From Devosia equisanguinis (GTDB lineage Bacteria; Pseudomonadota; Alphaproteobacteria; Rhizobiales; Devosiaceae), in contig NZ_UZWD01000036.1 in assembly GCF_900631955.1 (NCBI RefSeq), positions 1 to 63,300 of the forward strand: 63,300 nucleotides of DNA, in the 5' to 3' direction. This document shows positions 18,095-26,534 of this stretch, piece by piece. The translations under genes were made by a program, and so were the position numbers. The first letter of the stretch is position 1. Each line of letters opens with the position of its first letter. The notes below the pieces were generated by a model that worked only from the letters and a program-made list of their open reading frames with translations, made no database searches and was not told the origin of the DNA.

Positions 18095-18574
18095 ATGAGC
18101 CTTGCCATACGTGCTGCCCAGCCCGGCGATGCCGGGCTGATCCTCGATTTTATCAAGGCGCTGGCCGAATACGAAAAGCTCTCCCACGAGGTGGTGGCCA
18201 GCGCCGACGATCTCGAGCGCGACCTGTTCGGCGTTGAACCCAAGGTGTTTTGTGAAATTGCCGAATGGGCGGGCAAGCCGGTCGGATTCGCGCTCTGGTT
18301 CTATACCTATTCGACCTTCCAGGGCCGGCACGGCATCTGGCTCGAAGATCTCTATGTCGATCCTTCAATGCGCGGCAAGGGCATCGGCAAGGCGTTGCTG
18401 GTGAATCTGGCTCAGCGTTGTGTGCAGGAGAATCTCGGACGGTTCGAGTGGTGGGTGCTCGACTGGAACGAGCCCTCCATCACCTTCTACAAGAGTCAGG
18501 GTGGCGTCATGCAGGATGAATGGACCAAGGTGCGCATCGACGGCGCCGCGCTGGCGAAATTGGGTGCCGCATGA
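18095..18574 (+). CDS. GNAT-family N-acetyltransferase (SSAT/diamine type)
   Basis: This single-domain acetyltransferase of 159 residues has the acetyl-CoA loop MRGKGIGKALL and the preceding strand IWLEDLYVDPS. The layout (EYEKLSHEV near residue 28, FALWFYTYSTFQG, WVLDWN, FYKSQGG) resembles spermidine/thialysine acetyltransferases, so a small amine substrate is likely but unproven. It overlaps folA by four bases (ATGA), so translation is probably coupled. Confidence 0.88.
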   Translation: MSLAIRAAQPGDAGLILDFIKALAEYEKLSHEVVASADDLERDLFGVEPKVFCEIAEWAGKPVGFALWFYTYSTFQGRHGIWLEDLYVDPSMRGKGIGKALLVNLAQRCVQENLGRFEWWVLDWNEPSITFYKSQGGVMQDEWTKVRIDGAALAKLGAA

Positions 18575-19095
18575 ACGTCCGCATCGCCCTCATCGCTGCC
18601 GTGGCGGAAAATCAGGTGATCGGCGCCGATCAGTCGATTCCCTGGCGCATCCCCTCCGATTTCGCCTGGTTCAAGGCTCAGACCATGGGCAAACCGATGG
18701 TCATGGGGCGCAAGCAGTTCGAGACATTTCCCCGGCCCTTGCCAGGACGGCCGCACATCGTGGTCACGCGTCAGAGGGACTATGCTCCGGACGGTGTATC
18801 AGTCGTGCATTCGCTGGAAGAGGGGTTGGCGCTAGGGCGCGAGCTGGCTGCGACGGCTGGCGTGGACGAGGTCATGGTGATCGGGGGCGGCGACATATAC
18901 GCGCAGGCCATGGCACATGCCGACCGGCTCTATATCTCGCACATTGCGGCCGCGCCTGAGGGTGATGTGTGTTTTCCGCCGATAGACGGGCATGTTTGGA
19001 CAATCGTGGGCGAACCCGACGTGGTGGCCAGTCCTGCGGACTCAGCTGCCTACACGATCAAGATCTATGAGCGTGTTCGCGCCGCCGCGCATTGA
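18571..19095 (+). CDS. folA: Dihydrofolate reductase
   Basis: The enzyme reduces dihydrofolate made by thymidylate synthase, using NADPH. The 174 residues show the classic features IALIAAVAENQVIGADQSIPWRIPSD (Asp in the active site), the NADPH-binding MGRKQFETF, RPHIVVTRQ, and VMVIGGGDIYAQAM. The ATG at 18571 overlaps the upstream acetyltransferase stop. Together with thyA 2 kb upstream it completes the dTMP/folate cycle. Confidence 0.96.
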   Translation: MNVRIALIAAVAENQVIGADQSIPWRIPSDFAWFKAQTMGKPMVMGRKQFETFPRPLPGRPHIVVTRQRDYAPDGVSVVHSLEEGLALGRELAATAGVDEVMVIGGGDIYAQAMAHADRLYISHIAAAPEGDVCFPPIDGHVWTIVGEPDVVASPADSAAYTIKIYERVRAAAH

Positions 19096-19158
19096 TCGGC
19101 GGCGCTGCTTGCCTATATATGGCAACAATGATTTTTCGAAGACACCGAAAGGAATGCG

Positions 19159-20259
19159 ATGCCTTGGGAGAATAATGGAGGCGGAGGTGGCCGCAATACG
19201 GGCGGTCCCTGGGGCCAGGCGCCTGGCGGTGGCGGCGGTCCACGCCGGCCGAGTGGTGGCGGCAACACTCCCAATCTCGAAGACATCCTCAATCGTGGAC
19301 GTGACCAGTTCAAGGGCGGCGTCCCGGGCGGACGCTGGGCCATTGTCGGCGGCATCATAGCGCTGCTGGCCTTTTGGGGCGTCAATTCCGTCTATACGAT
19401 CAACCCGCAGGAAGTGGGCGTCGAGCTGCGCTTCGGCAAGCCCAAGCCCGAACTGTCGGGTCCGGGCCTGCACTTCATGCTGTGGCCGGTCGAAACCGTC
19501 GAACGTGCCACCACGACCGTCAACCAGACCCAGATCGGTGCGGCCAATGCCAGCGGCGCCCGTGCGGCCAATGTGTCAGACGGGTTGATGCTGTCGGGCG
19601 ACCAGAACATCGTCAATGTGCAGTTCTCGGTCTTCTGGGCCATCAGCGATCCGGTTGCCTATCTCTTCAATGTGCGTGACCAGGAATCCATGGTCCGCTA
19701 CGCTGCCGAAAGCGCCATGCGCGAAGTCGTCGGCCGTCGCCCGGCGCAGGACATCTACTCGGACGACCGCTCCGGTATCTCCTCCGAAGTGCTGCGCATC
19801 GTGCAGGCCACGCTGCAAAGCTATGGTCTAGGCGTCACAGTCAGCCAGGTGCTGATCGAAAATGCCGGGCCGCCGTCCGAAGTGATCGATGCCTTCAACG
19901 AAGTGCAGCGCGCCCGTCAGGACGAAACCCGTCTGCAGGAAGAAGCCCGCTCCTACGCCAACACCCTTCTGGGTGATGCGCGCGGTCGTGCTGCGGCCCT
20001 GCGCGAAGAAGCCGCCGCCTACACCAACCGCGTGGTGCAGGAAGCAACCGGTGAGGCCCAGCGCTTCAACGCCATCTACGCAGAATATGTGAATGCGCCG
20101 GAGGTGACGCGTAAGCGCCTCTTCCTCGAGACCATGGAAGAAGTGCTCGGCAAGTCCGAGAAGGTTCTCATCGAGAATGGCGCGGATGGTTCGGGTGTCG
20201 TCCCTTACCTGCCGCTGCCGGAACTGCGCTCGCGCGCTAACACCTCGACGGGGAACTGA
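19159..20259 (+). CDS. hflK: HflK, FtsH modulator subunit
   Basis: HflK and HflC form a large membrane cage that controls the FtsH protease. This 366-residue protein starts with the typical cytoplasmic Gly-rich stretch (GGGGGRNTGG, GGGGGPRRPSGGG). A single transmembrane helix follows (about residues 57-75) and then the SPFH/band-7 domain (VNSVYTINPQEVGVELRFG to about residue 255). A coiled-coil region ends the protein. hflC starts two bases after its stop, as expected for a subunit pair. Confidence 0.95.
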   Translation: MPWENNGGGGGRNTGGPWGQAPGGGGGPRRPSGGGNTPNLEDILNRGRDQFKGGVPGGRWAIVGGIIALLAFWGVNSVYTINPQEVGVELRFGKPKPELSGPGLHFMLWPVETVERATTTVNQTQIGAANASGARAANVSDGLMLSGDQNIVNVQFSVFWAISDPVAYLFNVRDQESMVRYAAESAMREVVGRRPAQDIYSDDRSGISSEVLRIVQATLQSYGLGVTVSQVLIENAGPPSEVIDAFNEVQRARQDETRLQEEARSYANTLLGDARGRAAALREEAAAYTNRVVQEATGEAQRFNAIYAEYVNAPEVTRKRLFLETMEEVLGKSEKVLIENGADGSGVVPYLPLPELRSRANTSTGN

Positions 20260-20261
20260 GC

Positions 20262-21374
20262 ATGACGAACCGCCTCTTCATTATCGGCGCCGTCATCGTC
20301 GCCGCGATCTATGTTTTCTTCTCCTCCATCTACATCGTGGACGAGCGCGAACAGGCTATCGTCATGCGCTTCGGCCAGATTACCGATGTGCGCACCGAGC
20401 CGGGCATCTACTTCAAGATCCCGACCGACGTGGTGGACAGCGTCCAGATCATCGACGATCGTCTGCTGCGTTATGATATTGCCAATATGCGTGTTCAGGT
20501 GTCGGGCAACGCCTTCTATCAGGTCGATGCCTTCCTGACCTACCGCATTGCCAATGCTCGCCTGTTCCGCGAACGTGCGACGGGCCAATTGTCGGTGGCG
20601 GAAGCCCGTATCGGCGCCAGCCTCGATGCAGCGCTGCGTCAGGTCTATGGTCTGCGCGAATTCACCGACGCTCTGTCGGATCAACGCGCGCAGATGATGC
20701 AGGAAACCCGCGACCTCATCCGTACGGACCTGGCAGAACTCGGCCTCGATATTGTCGACGTCCGCATCCTGCGCACTGACCTCGACTCCGACGTCTCGGC
20801 CACGACCTTCGAGCGTATGCGTGCCGAGCGTCTTGCCGAAGCCGCGCTGCTTCGCGCTCGCGGTCAGGAGCAGGCACAAAGCCTGCGGGCTATCGCTGAT
20901 CGTCAGTCGGTTGAAATCGTCGCCGCCGCGACCCGCGATGCAGAGATTATCCGTGGTCAGGGCGATGCCGATCGGAACCGGATCTTTGCTGCCGCCTATG
21001 GCCAGGACGCGGAATTCTTCGAGTTCTACCGTTCGATGGAATCCTACCGCACGGCTCTCGCTGGCACCGGCACCACCATGGTCCTCTCTCCCGACAGTGC
21101 CTTCTTCCGCTACTTCGGTTCGGATGGCCAGCTGCCGGCAGCGAGCACGACTTTCGCACCACCGCTGCCGCAGGAAGACATTGCGCCGAGCCTGCCGACT
21201 ACGTCCGACGAGCCTGCTCTGGATGGTCTCGGTATCGAGGAAACCGTCGCCCCCAGCATGACGCTGGAAGATGGTTCCCAACTGGCTCCGACCGTTGGAA
21301 CGGAAGCTCCGGCGCCGATCGAGCCCGTGGCGCCCGCGCCGGCGGAGCCGGTCGCGCCCGCTGCGGGCCAGTAA
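20262..21374 (+). CDS. hflC: HflC, FtsH modulator subunit with extended tail
   Basis: The partner of HflK has an N-terminal transmembrane helix, SPFH domain (IVDEREQAIVMRFGQI) and the coiled-coil motif RMRAERLAEAALLRARGQEQ. The family usually ends shortly after the AAYGQDAEFFEFYRSMESY segment. Here an extra tail of about 80 residues follows, rich in Pro, Ala, Glu and Thr and ending with PVAPAPAEPVAPAAGQ. It is probably disordered and periplasmic. The downstream degP-like gene usual in related genomes is absent; a strong terminator follows. Confidence 0.94.
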   Translation: MTNRLFIIGAVIVAAIYVFFSSIYIVDEREQAIVMRFGQITDVRTEPGIYFKIPTDVVDSVQIIDDRLLRYDIANMRVQVSGNAFYQVDAFLTYRIANARLFRERATGQLSVAEARIGASLDAALRQVYGLREFTDALSDQRAQMMQETRDLIRTDLAELGLDIVDVRILRTDLDSDVSATTFERMRAERLAEAALLRARGQEQAQSLRAIADRQSVEIVAAATRDAEIIRGQGDADRNRIFAAAYGQDAEFFEFYRSMESYRTALAGTGTTMVLSPDSAFFRYFGSDGQLPAASTTFAPPLPQEDIAPSLPTTSDEPALDGLGIEETVAPSMTLEDGSQLAPTVGTEAPAPIEPVAPAPAEPVAPAAGQ

Positions 21375-21396
21375 GCCAGGCCGCAGTCCCCAAAAG

Positions 21397-21435
21397 AATG
21401 GGCCGGTGGGTATTCCCACCGGCCCATTTGCATTT
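21397..21435. terminator. Bidirectional terminator between hflC and serB
   Basis: A perfect 14-bp stem (AATGGGCCGGTGGG / CCCACCGGCCCATT) with a TATT loop lies between convergent hflC and serB. T residues follow on the plus strand and an A-rich stretch precedes, so it could serve both genes. Confidence 0.85.
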
Positions 21436-21451
21436 AAGCTGGATCTCCTGA

Positions 21452-22324
21452 TCAGCGTACGATGTCTTCGTCCGCATAGCCTTGCAGATAGAGCAGGGCG
21501 GTGAGGTCGCCATGGTCGATGCGGATGCCGGCGGCTTCGGCGACGGCCGGCTTGGCATGCAGGGCGACGCCGAAACCTGCAATGCCGATCATGTCGAGAT
21601 CGTTGGCGCCATCGCCCACCGCGATGGTCTGCGATAGGTCGAGGTCATGCTCGGCGGCCAGAGCAATCAGGCGCTCCCGCTTGGTGCTCTTGTCGACAAT
21701 GGGCTTGGTGACAGTGCCGGTCAGCCGGTCGCCGTCGAATTCGAGCACATTGGCAATGGCCTCATCGAAGCCAATACGCTTGCCGAAATAGTCGGCAAAA
21801 AAGGTAAAGCCGCCCGAGACCAGCGAGGTATAGGCGCCGTAGGCCTTCATGGTCTGTACCAAGGCGCGGCCGCCGGGCGCCAAGGTGATGGCTTCGCGGC
21901 GCACTTCCTCGATCACCTTGCGCTCCAGCCCCTTGAGCAGGGCGACGCGGGTATCCAGCGCCTGTTCGAAATCCAGCTCGCCGCGCATGGCGCGCTCGGT
22001 GATCTCGGCAACCTGCGGCTTGATGTCGAGCGCGGCGGCGAGTTCATCGATGCATTCCTGCTCGATCATGGTGGAATCCATGTCGGCGATCAGCAGTTTC
22101 TTGCGGCGGCCCTGGGTCGGCACGATATTGGCGTCCACGGCGCGCTGCCCCAGCACGTCGCGCGCGGTGGCGAGGGCGTCTGGCGCGGTCGGCTCGAGAA
22201 TTTCACAAGCGATGCCGTGATTGAGCCAGTTGAGTTCTCCGCCGGTTTGCTGCACCACAGCAGCGGCCAGCGCGGGGTCCAGTTCCGGGTCTGCAGGATT
22301 GGCAGTGAGCAAGAGTACCGGCAT
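21452..22324 (-). CDS. serB: Phosphoserine phosphatase
   Basis: This enzyme performs the last step of serine biosynthesis, hydrolysing phosphoserine. It has an N-terminal ACT-like portion (about residues 1-75) and a HAD phosphatase domain. HAD motif I is DMDSTMI, motif II is the SGGF segment, and motif IV is GDGANDLDMI. The length of 290 residues is normal. The ATG at 22324 is the natural start (MPVLLLTAN). It is divergent from miaA with 27 bases between the starts. Confidence 0.95.
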   Translation of the reverse strand: MPVLLLTANPADPELDPALAAAVVQQTGGELNWLNHGIACEILEPTAPDALATARDVLGQRAVDANIVPTQGRRKKLLIADMDSTMIEQECIDELAAALDIKPQVAEITERAMRGELDFEQALDTRVALLKGLERKVIEEVRREAITLAPGGRALVQTMKAYGAYTSLVSGGFTFFADYFGKRIGFDEAIANVLEFDGDRLTGTVTKPIVDKSTKRERLIALAAEHDLDLSQTIAVGDGANDLDMIGIAGFGVALHAKPAVAEAAGIRIDHGDLTALLYLQGYADEDIVR

Positions 22325-22351
22325 GGCGGTGGTGACTTTCGGGAGTGTTGG

Positions 22352-23233
22352 ATGAAGGCCCAAAGGCGTGCGGTCCTGATAGCGGGTCCGACTGCCAGCG
22401 GCAAGTCGGCCATGGCGCTGGCGCGTGCGCAGCGGGGGGGCGGCATCATCGTCAATGCCGACGCCATGCAGGTCTATTCCGGGCTCAGGATCATCACGGC
22501 ACGGCCCTCGGCCGAGGACGAGCGGCTGGTCGAACACCGGCTCTATGGGATGGTATCGCCCGCCACGCGCTTTTCAACCGGCCAGTGGCTCAGCGCGGTG
22601 GCCGAGGTGATCGCCGACGCCGACCCGGCGCGCGAGTTGATTTTTGTCGGCGGTACCGGTCTCTATTTCGATGCGCTGACCCGCGGCTTTGCCGAGGTGC
22701 CTGTCATTCCCGATGCCGTCACCGCTGCGGTGCAGGCCGAGATAGAGGGGCTGGATGCGACGGCCCGCATGCAGCGGCTTATCGCGGAAGATCCCCAAAC
22801 TGCCGCTCGTCTCAAGGTGGCCGATCCGCAACGCGTGATCCGGGCGCTGGCGGTCAAGCGCGCGACCGGGCAACCACTATCCCATTTTCAACAGGCGCAT
22901 ATGCCGGCTCTGCTTGATGGCTGGGCGGTGGAGCGGCTGGTGCTGGCGCCCGATCGCGAGGTGCTGCGAGCGCGCATAACCCGTCGCTTCGAAACCATGT
23001 TTGCCCAAGGGGCGGTTGAGGAAGTCGAGAACCTGCGGGCGCAAAATCTCGATCCAAGCCTGCCTGCCCTCAAGGCCATTGGCGTGCCCGAGATTTCAGA
23101 CTGGCTCGACGGGCGGACGGGGCGCGAAGAGGCAATTGCCCTCTCGATCATCGCCACCCACCAATATGCCAAACGGCAGCGGACCTGGTTCCGCAACCGC
23201 ATGAGCGACTGGCCCCGACTCGACCCGCTCTAA
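22352..23233 (+). CDS. miaA: tRNA dimethylallyltransferase
   Basis: MiaA transfers a dimethylallyl group to A37 of tRNAs that read codons starting with U. The 293 residues begin with the P-loop GPTASGKS (residues 12-19), followed by the substrate loop NADAMQVYSGLRIITARPS and the motif FVGGTGLYFDALTRG. The C-terminal tRNA-binding region includes KAIGVPEI and TRQYAKRQ-like TH-QYAKRQRTWFRN. The ATG at 22352 is divergent from serB. The stop overlaps the stop of the convergent MATE gene. Confidence 0.95.
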   Translation: MKAQRRAVLIAGPTASGKSAMALARAQRGGGIIVNADAMQVYSGLRIITARPSAEDERLVEHRLYGMVSPATRFSTGQWLSAVAEVIADADPARELIFVGGTGLYFDALTRGFAEVPVIPDAVTAAVQAEIEGLDATARMQRLIAEDPQTAARLKVADPQRVIRALAVKRATGQPLSHFQQAHMPALLDGWAVERLVLAPDREVLRARITRRFETMFAQGAVEEVENLRAQNLDPSLPALKAIGVPEISDWLDGRTGREEAIALSIIATHQYAKRQRTWFRNRMSDWPRLDPL

Positions 23234-24654
23234 GCGCTGGTCGGCTTCAGTGCGTCGAGCAGGCCGAGCCGCTCACGCATGGCAAAGCGCGTCACCAGCA
23301 CCACGGCTACGAAGCTGAGGCCAACGGCGAGCCCGGTCCACACGCCGACACCGCGCCAGCCGGCAAAGTCGCTGAGCAGATAGCCGACCGGCAGGCCGAT
23401 GCCCCAATAGCCCAGAATGGCGAAGAGCATCGGGATCTTGGTGTCGCTCAACCCGCGCAACGCATGTGCAGCCGCCACCTGCGCGCCATCGGCGAGCTGG
23501 AACAAGCCGGCGACGGCCAGGAACGAGGCTGCGAGCGCAAGGGCATTGGCGTTTTCCGGATTGTTGGGATCGAGGAAGATGGTCACCAGCGCCGGGCCCA
23601 TGGTCAGGAACAGCACGCAGGACAGAACCATAAAGCCGGTGCCCAGCATGAACGAGGTCCAGCCCGCCAGCTTGATGCCTTCCGCATCGCGGCGGCCATA
23701 GGCGATGCCGACGCGAACCGTGGCCGCGATTCCCAGCCCCAGTGGCACCATGAAAGCCATGGACGCGCATTGCAGCGCCACGGCGTGCGCCGCAAGTTCG
23801 TCAGTGCCCAGGCGCCCGATGAGCAGGGCCGCGGCGGTGAACATGCCGACCTCGGCCACCACGGTCAGGGCAATGGGCAGGCCGATGCGGAAGATTGCAC
23901 GGAAGTGGCCCCAGTCGGCGCGCCAGAACCGGATCAGGATATGAAAGCGCCCAAAGCGCCGATGCCGCACCACATAGGTCAGCATGGCCAGGAACATGAT
24001 GATGTTGGTGGTCAGCGTGGCGATGGCGGCGCCGCGCAATTCCAGGCGCGGCATGCCGAAATGCCCGAAGATCAGGGTATAGGCGACGGCGGCGTTCACC
24101 ACCACGCCGAGTACGGTAATCACCAGCACCACGCGGGTAGCGTCAAAGGCCGAGAGCAGCGAGCGCAGGGCAATGATCCCCAAAGCCGGGAACAGCGACC
24201 AGGCAACGATCTGCAGGAATTGTTCGGCCATGGCCGTGGTCGCGGGGTCCTGTCCGAGGCGCTCGTAGATCGGGCGGACCTGCAGCACCAGCGGCAGCAG
24301 CAGCGTCGACATGACGATGGTGACCCAGAACCCCTGGCGGACGATGCGGCGGATCGCCTTGATGTCGCGTGCGCCCCGCGCCTGCGCCACCAGTGGCGCG
24401 ACGGCGCCGACAATGCTAACGCCGAACAGTAGAATGGGCATGAAAAAGGATGTGGCGAGCGTGCCGGCGGCCAGATAGTCCGGCCCCAGCCAACCGAGCA
24501 GGATCACGTCGGTTGTGTGCAGCGCATTCTGCGCCAGCTGCGCAATCACCAGTGGCCAGGCCAACGCAAAGGTTGCCCGCAATTCCCGCAACCAGCCATT
24601 GGCAGGCGCGGGTTCAGGTAGCGTCACGCCCGGTGACGCGACTATCTCGCTCAT
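23230..24654 (-). CDS. MATE-family multidrug/cation efflux transporter
   Basis: This 474-residue integral membrane protein has about twelve predicted helices in two homologous halves. The segment ALAWPLVIAQLAQNALHTTD, followed by LGPDYLAAGTLA, is the MATE/NorM N-terminal signature, and the second half repeats it at GLPIALTVVAEVGMFTAAALL. It is expected to export cationic drugs in exchange for sodium or protons; the actual substrate cannot be read from the sequence. Its stop overlaps that of miaA (CTAA). Confidence 0.92.
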   Translation of the reverse strand: MSEIVASPGVTLPEPAPANGWLRELRATFALAWPLVIAQLAQNALHTTDVILLGWLGPDYLAAGTLATSFFMPILLFGVSIVGAVAPLVAQARGARDIKAIRRIVRQGFWVTIVMSTLLLPLVLQVRPIYERLGQDPATTAMAEQFLQIVAWSLFPALGIIALRSLLSAFDATRVVLVITVLGVVVNAAVAYTLIFGHFGMPRLELRGAAIATLTTNIIMFLAMLTYVVRHRRFGRFHILIRFWRADWGHFRAIFRIGLPIALTVVAEVGMFTAAALLIGRLGTDELAAHAVALQCASMAFMVPLGLGIAATVRVGIAYGRRDAEGIKLAGWTSFMLGTGFMVLSCVLFLTMGPALVTIFLDPNNPENANALALAASFLAVAGLFQLADGAQVAAAHALRGLSDTKIPMLFAILGYWGIGLPVGYLLSDFAGWRGVGVWTGLAVGLSFVAVVLVTRFAMRERLGLLDALKPTSA

Positions 24655-24713
24655 TGTCGTTTCCCAATCTCGCGCCCATGCTCTATGCCAAAGCAGCGAT
24701 TTGGGGAAGCCGG

Positions 24714-25103
24714 ATGCCGCAAGTGGATAAGTTGGGAACGCTACGGCGCGTGCTGCTGGGCATTGCCGGGCTGTTGGGCGCCATTGGCGTCGCCGCCGCG
24801 GCGCGTGCGTCGCATAGCAGTGACAGTCGCAATATCGCCGCCATTGCCACGATCTTCCTCGCCCATGCCCCGGTGCTGGTTGCGCTTGGTCTTGCGGCGC
24901 GCGGCCGGGTCATGGTTTGGTCTGGGATAGCCCTGGCTTTCGGGACTATCTTGTTCGGGCTCGATCTGGCGCTGCGCGAGCAACTGGGGCAGGGCGCCTT
25001 CCCAGGCGCTGCGCCGCTCGGGGGCGGATTGATGATCCTCGCCTGGCTCGGCCTCGTCGTGGCGGCGGTGCTGTGGCGGCCGAATACAGATTTCACTAAA
25101 TAA
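24714..25103 (+). CDS. DUF423 small membrane protein
   Basis: This 129-residue protein has four hydrophobic helices. Typical DUF423 features are the first helix LLGIAGLLGAIGVAAAARASH and the Leu/Gly-rich ending LGGGLMILAWLGLVVAAVLW. The function of the family is unknown. The ATG at 24714 follows GGGGAAGCC and is preferred; an ATG at 24678 would add 12 residues. It is divergent from the MATE gene. Confidence 0.8.
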   Translation: MPQVDKLGTLRRVLLGIAGLLGAIGVAAAARASHSSDSRNIAAIATIFLAHAPVLVALGLAARGRVMVWSGIALAFGTILFGLDLALREQLGQGAFPGAAPLGGGLMILAWLGLVVAAVLWRPNTDFTK

Positions 25104-25173
25104 GTATTAAATCTGACCGGAACCTTTAGCAGGCCGGCGCATTTATGCTGCGACGATGTCGTTGGAGGTATTC

Positions 25174-25449
25174 ATGCACAAGATCCTGATCATTGCCGCT
25201 ACCGCGCTTTCCCTGGCGGCCTGCACCACCACCCAGCAGGGTGCGACGGTCGGCGCCATCGGCGGCGCCATTGTTGGTGCGAGCGCGACGGGCGGAAATA
25301 TTGTCGGAACCGCTGTCGGTGCTGGCATCGGCGGTGTGGTCGGCGCAGCCGCCGGCAATGTTCTGGGCAAGGTTGAAGGCAGCAATGATCGCTGCGTCTA
25401 TCAGCGTCCGAACGGCACCCGCTATATCGACACCTGCCCGCGCGGTTAA
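25174..25449 (+). CDS. Small glycine-zipper lipoprotein
   Basis: This 91-residue protein has a lipoprotein signal peptide with lipobox LAAC (Cys about residue 16). The mature part contains a long Gly/Ala zipper (GATVGAIGGAIVGASATGG, then VGAGIGGVVGAAAGNVLG) and a short C-terminus with two cysteines. Such zippers insert into or pack against membranes. GGAGG sits six bases before the ATG at 25174. It ends with a hairpin terminator. A homologue of outer-membrane lipoproteins is likely; its role is unknown. Confidence 0.82.
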   Translation: MHKILIIAATALSLAACTTTQQGATVGAIGGAIVGASATGGNIVGTAVGAGIGGVVGAAAGNVLGKVEGSNDRCVYQRPNGTRYIDTCPRG

Positions 25450-25459
25450 AACGTCCCCC

Positions 25460-25490
25460 AAAGCCACAGCGCCCCCTGTGGCTTTCGCGC
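25460..25490 (+). terminator. Hairpin terminator after the lipoprotein gene
   Basis: A perfect 10-bp stem (AAAGCCACAG / CTGTGGCTTT) with a 6-base loop lies ten bases after the stop. The T tract is short. A second, weaker GC hairpin follows at about 25508-25535. Confidence 0.7.
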
Positions 25491-25743
25491 CCTCCCGGGC
25501 GCCCAGGCACCCGGCCGGTCATCCTGCCGGGTGTCTTGCTGTCTGCAGTCTGGCCTTGAAAATAATCGCCGAAAACTATAGTTTATTGCAACGTGCCACT
25601 TGTCTTGCGCTATCTGAACGACCGGCCTGTCCGGAAACTTGGCTACCTCCTGATCTCGTGAATCGTAAGTCCAAATTCCTCGCACGGGGACTGGATAAAC
25701 CCTTCCGCCGCATCAGCGGCATAACAGACCAAGAGGTCCATAC
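25491..25743 (+). promoter_or_regulatory. Long untranslated leader and probable promoter of the cold-shock gene
   Basis: About 250 bases separate the terminator from cspA. TTGAAA (25556) and TATAGT (25577) form a candidate promoter, although the 15-base spacer is short. If it is used, the 5' leader is about 155 bases, which is typical of cspA-type mRNAs whose leaders fold differently at low temperature. I see no gene here. Confidence 0.45.
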
Positions 25744-25959
25744 ATGGCTGCCATTACCGGTACCGTGAAATTCTTCAACACCACCAAGGGCTACGGCTTC
25801 ATCTCTCCTGACAATGGTGAGAAGGACGCATTCGTTCACATCTCCGCCGTTCAGCGTTCGGGCCTGCAGGGCCTGTTTGAAGGCGACAAGGTGAGCTTCG
25901 AGCTGCAGACCGGCCGTGATGGCAAGGTTTCGGCCACCGACCTGACCCTGCTGAGCTAA
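25744..25959 (+). CDS. CspA-family cold-shock protein
   Basis: This 71-residue single-stranded nucleic-acid-binding chaperone has both RNP motifs: KGYGFISP (RNP1) and DAFVHISAV (RNP2). TGTVKFFNTTKGYGFI is the standard N-terminal strand pair. It probably keeps mRNA unfolded in the cold or in stationary phase. The ATG at 25744 is the only sensible start. It has a long leader and its own strong terminator, so it is monocistronic. Confidence 0.95.
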   Translation: MAAITGTVKFFNTTKGYGFISPDNGEKDAFVHISAVQRSGLQGLFEGDKVSFELQTGRDGKVSATDLTLLS

Positions 25960-25977
25960 TCGCCGGCCCGTGTTTGG

Positions 25978-26008
25978 AAATGGGCCCTTCGGGGCCCTTT
26001 CTTTTTTT
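25978..26008 (+). terminator. Rho-independent terminator after the cold-shock gene
   Basis: The stem GGGCCC / GGGCCC closed by a TTCG tetraloop is followed by TTTCTTTTTTT. Confidence 0.88.
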
Positions 26009-26072
26009 GGGCGGTAGACACCTGCCCCATGTCGTGCGAGAGAGCCGGACAATCCCTTAGACGGAGCCGGCC

Positions 26073-26534
26073 ATGGTGCGCGATTTCCTCAAAAATTGGA
26101 GCCCCCGGGTCGAGACTCCCGCCAGCCTGCGCCAGGCCGGTGCCATGCCCTATGCCATTGTCGACGGGCGCATGGCCTTCCTGCTGATCACTTCGCGCCG
26201 CAGCGGCAAGTGGATTTTCCCAAAGGGAGCCATTGAGCCCAATATGACGCCGTGGGAAAGCGCCGCACTCGAGGCGATGGAAGAGGCCGGGGTAACCGGT
26301 GATATCGCGCCCACCGCAGTCGGCAGCTATCGCGCCGGCATGGGTACGGACAGTGCGACGCTGGTCGATGTCGATCTCTATCCGCTCCGCGTTATCCAGC
26401 AGCATGATGTCTGGCGTGAGCAGGACCAGCGTTTGCGCCATTGGGCGACGCTGGCGGAGGCCCGCCGTCTTCTGGCCGACAAGTCGCTGGCGCGCCTGGC
26501 GGCACGCCTGCATGAGCAGATTGTCGGGAACTAG
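26073..26534 (+). CDS. Nudix hydrolase
   Basis: This 153-residue protein has the Nudix fold. The box runs from GAIEPNM to EAMEEAGV. The final EExGV is present, but the first Glu of the classic box is Met and the RE pair is LE. The fold and the flanking WIFPKG resemble diphosphoinositol-polyphosphate or diadenosine-polyphosphate hydrolases. Activity is likely but the substrate is unknown. The ATG at 26073 has CGGAG upstream. Its stop overlaps that of the phosphate permease in CTAG. Confidence 0.85.
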   Translation: MVRDFLKNWSPRVETPASLRQAGAMPYAIVDGRMAFLLITSRRSGKWIFPKGAIEPNMTPWESAALEAMEEAGVTGDIAPTAVGSYRAGMGTDSATLVDVDLYPLRVIQQHDVWREQDQRLRHWATLAEARRLLADKSLARLAARLHEQIVGN

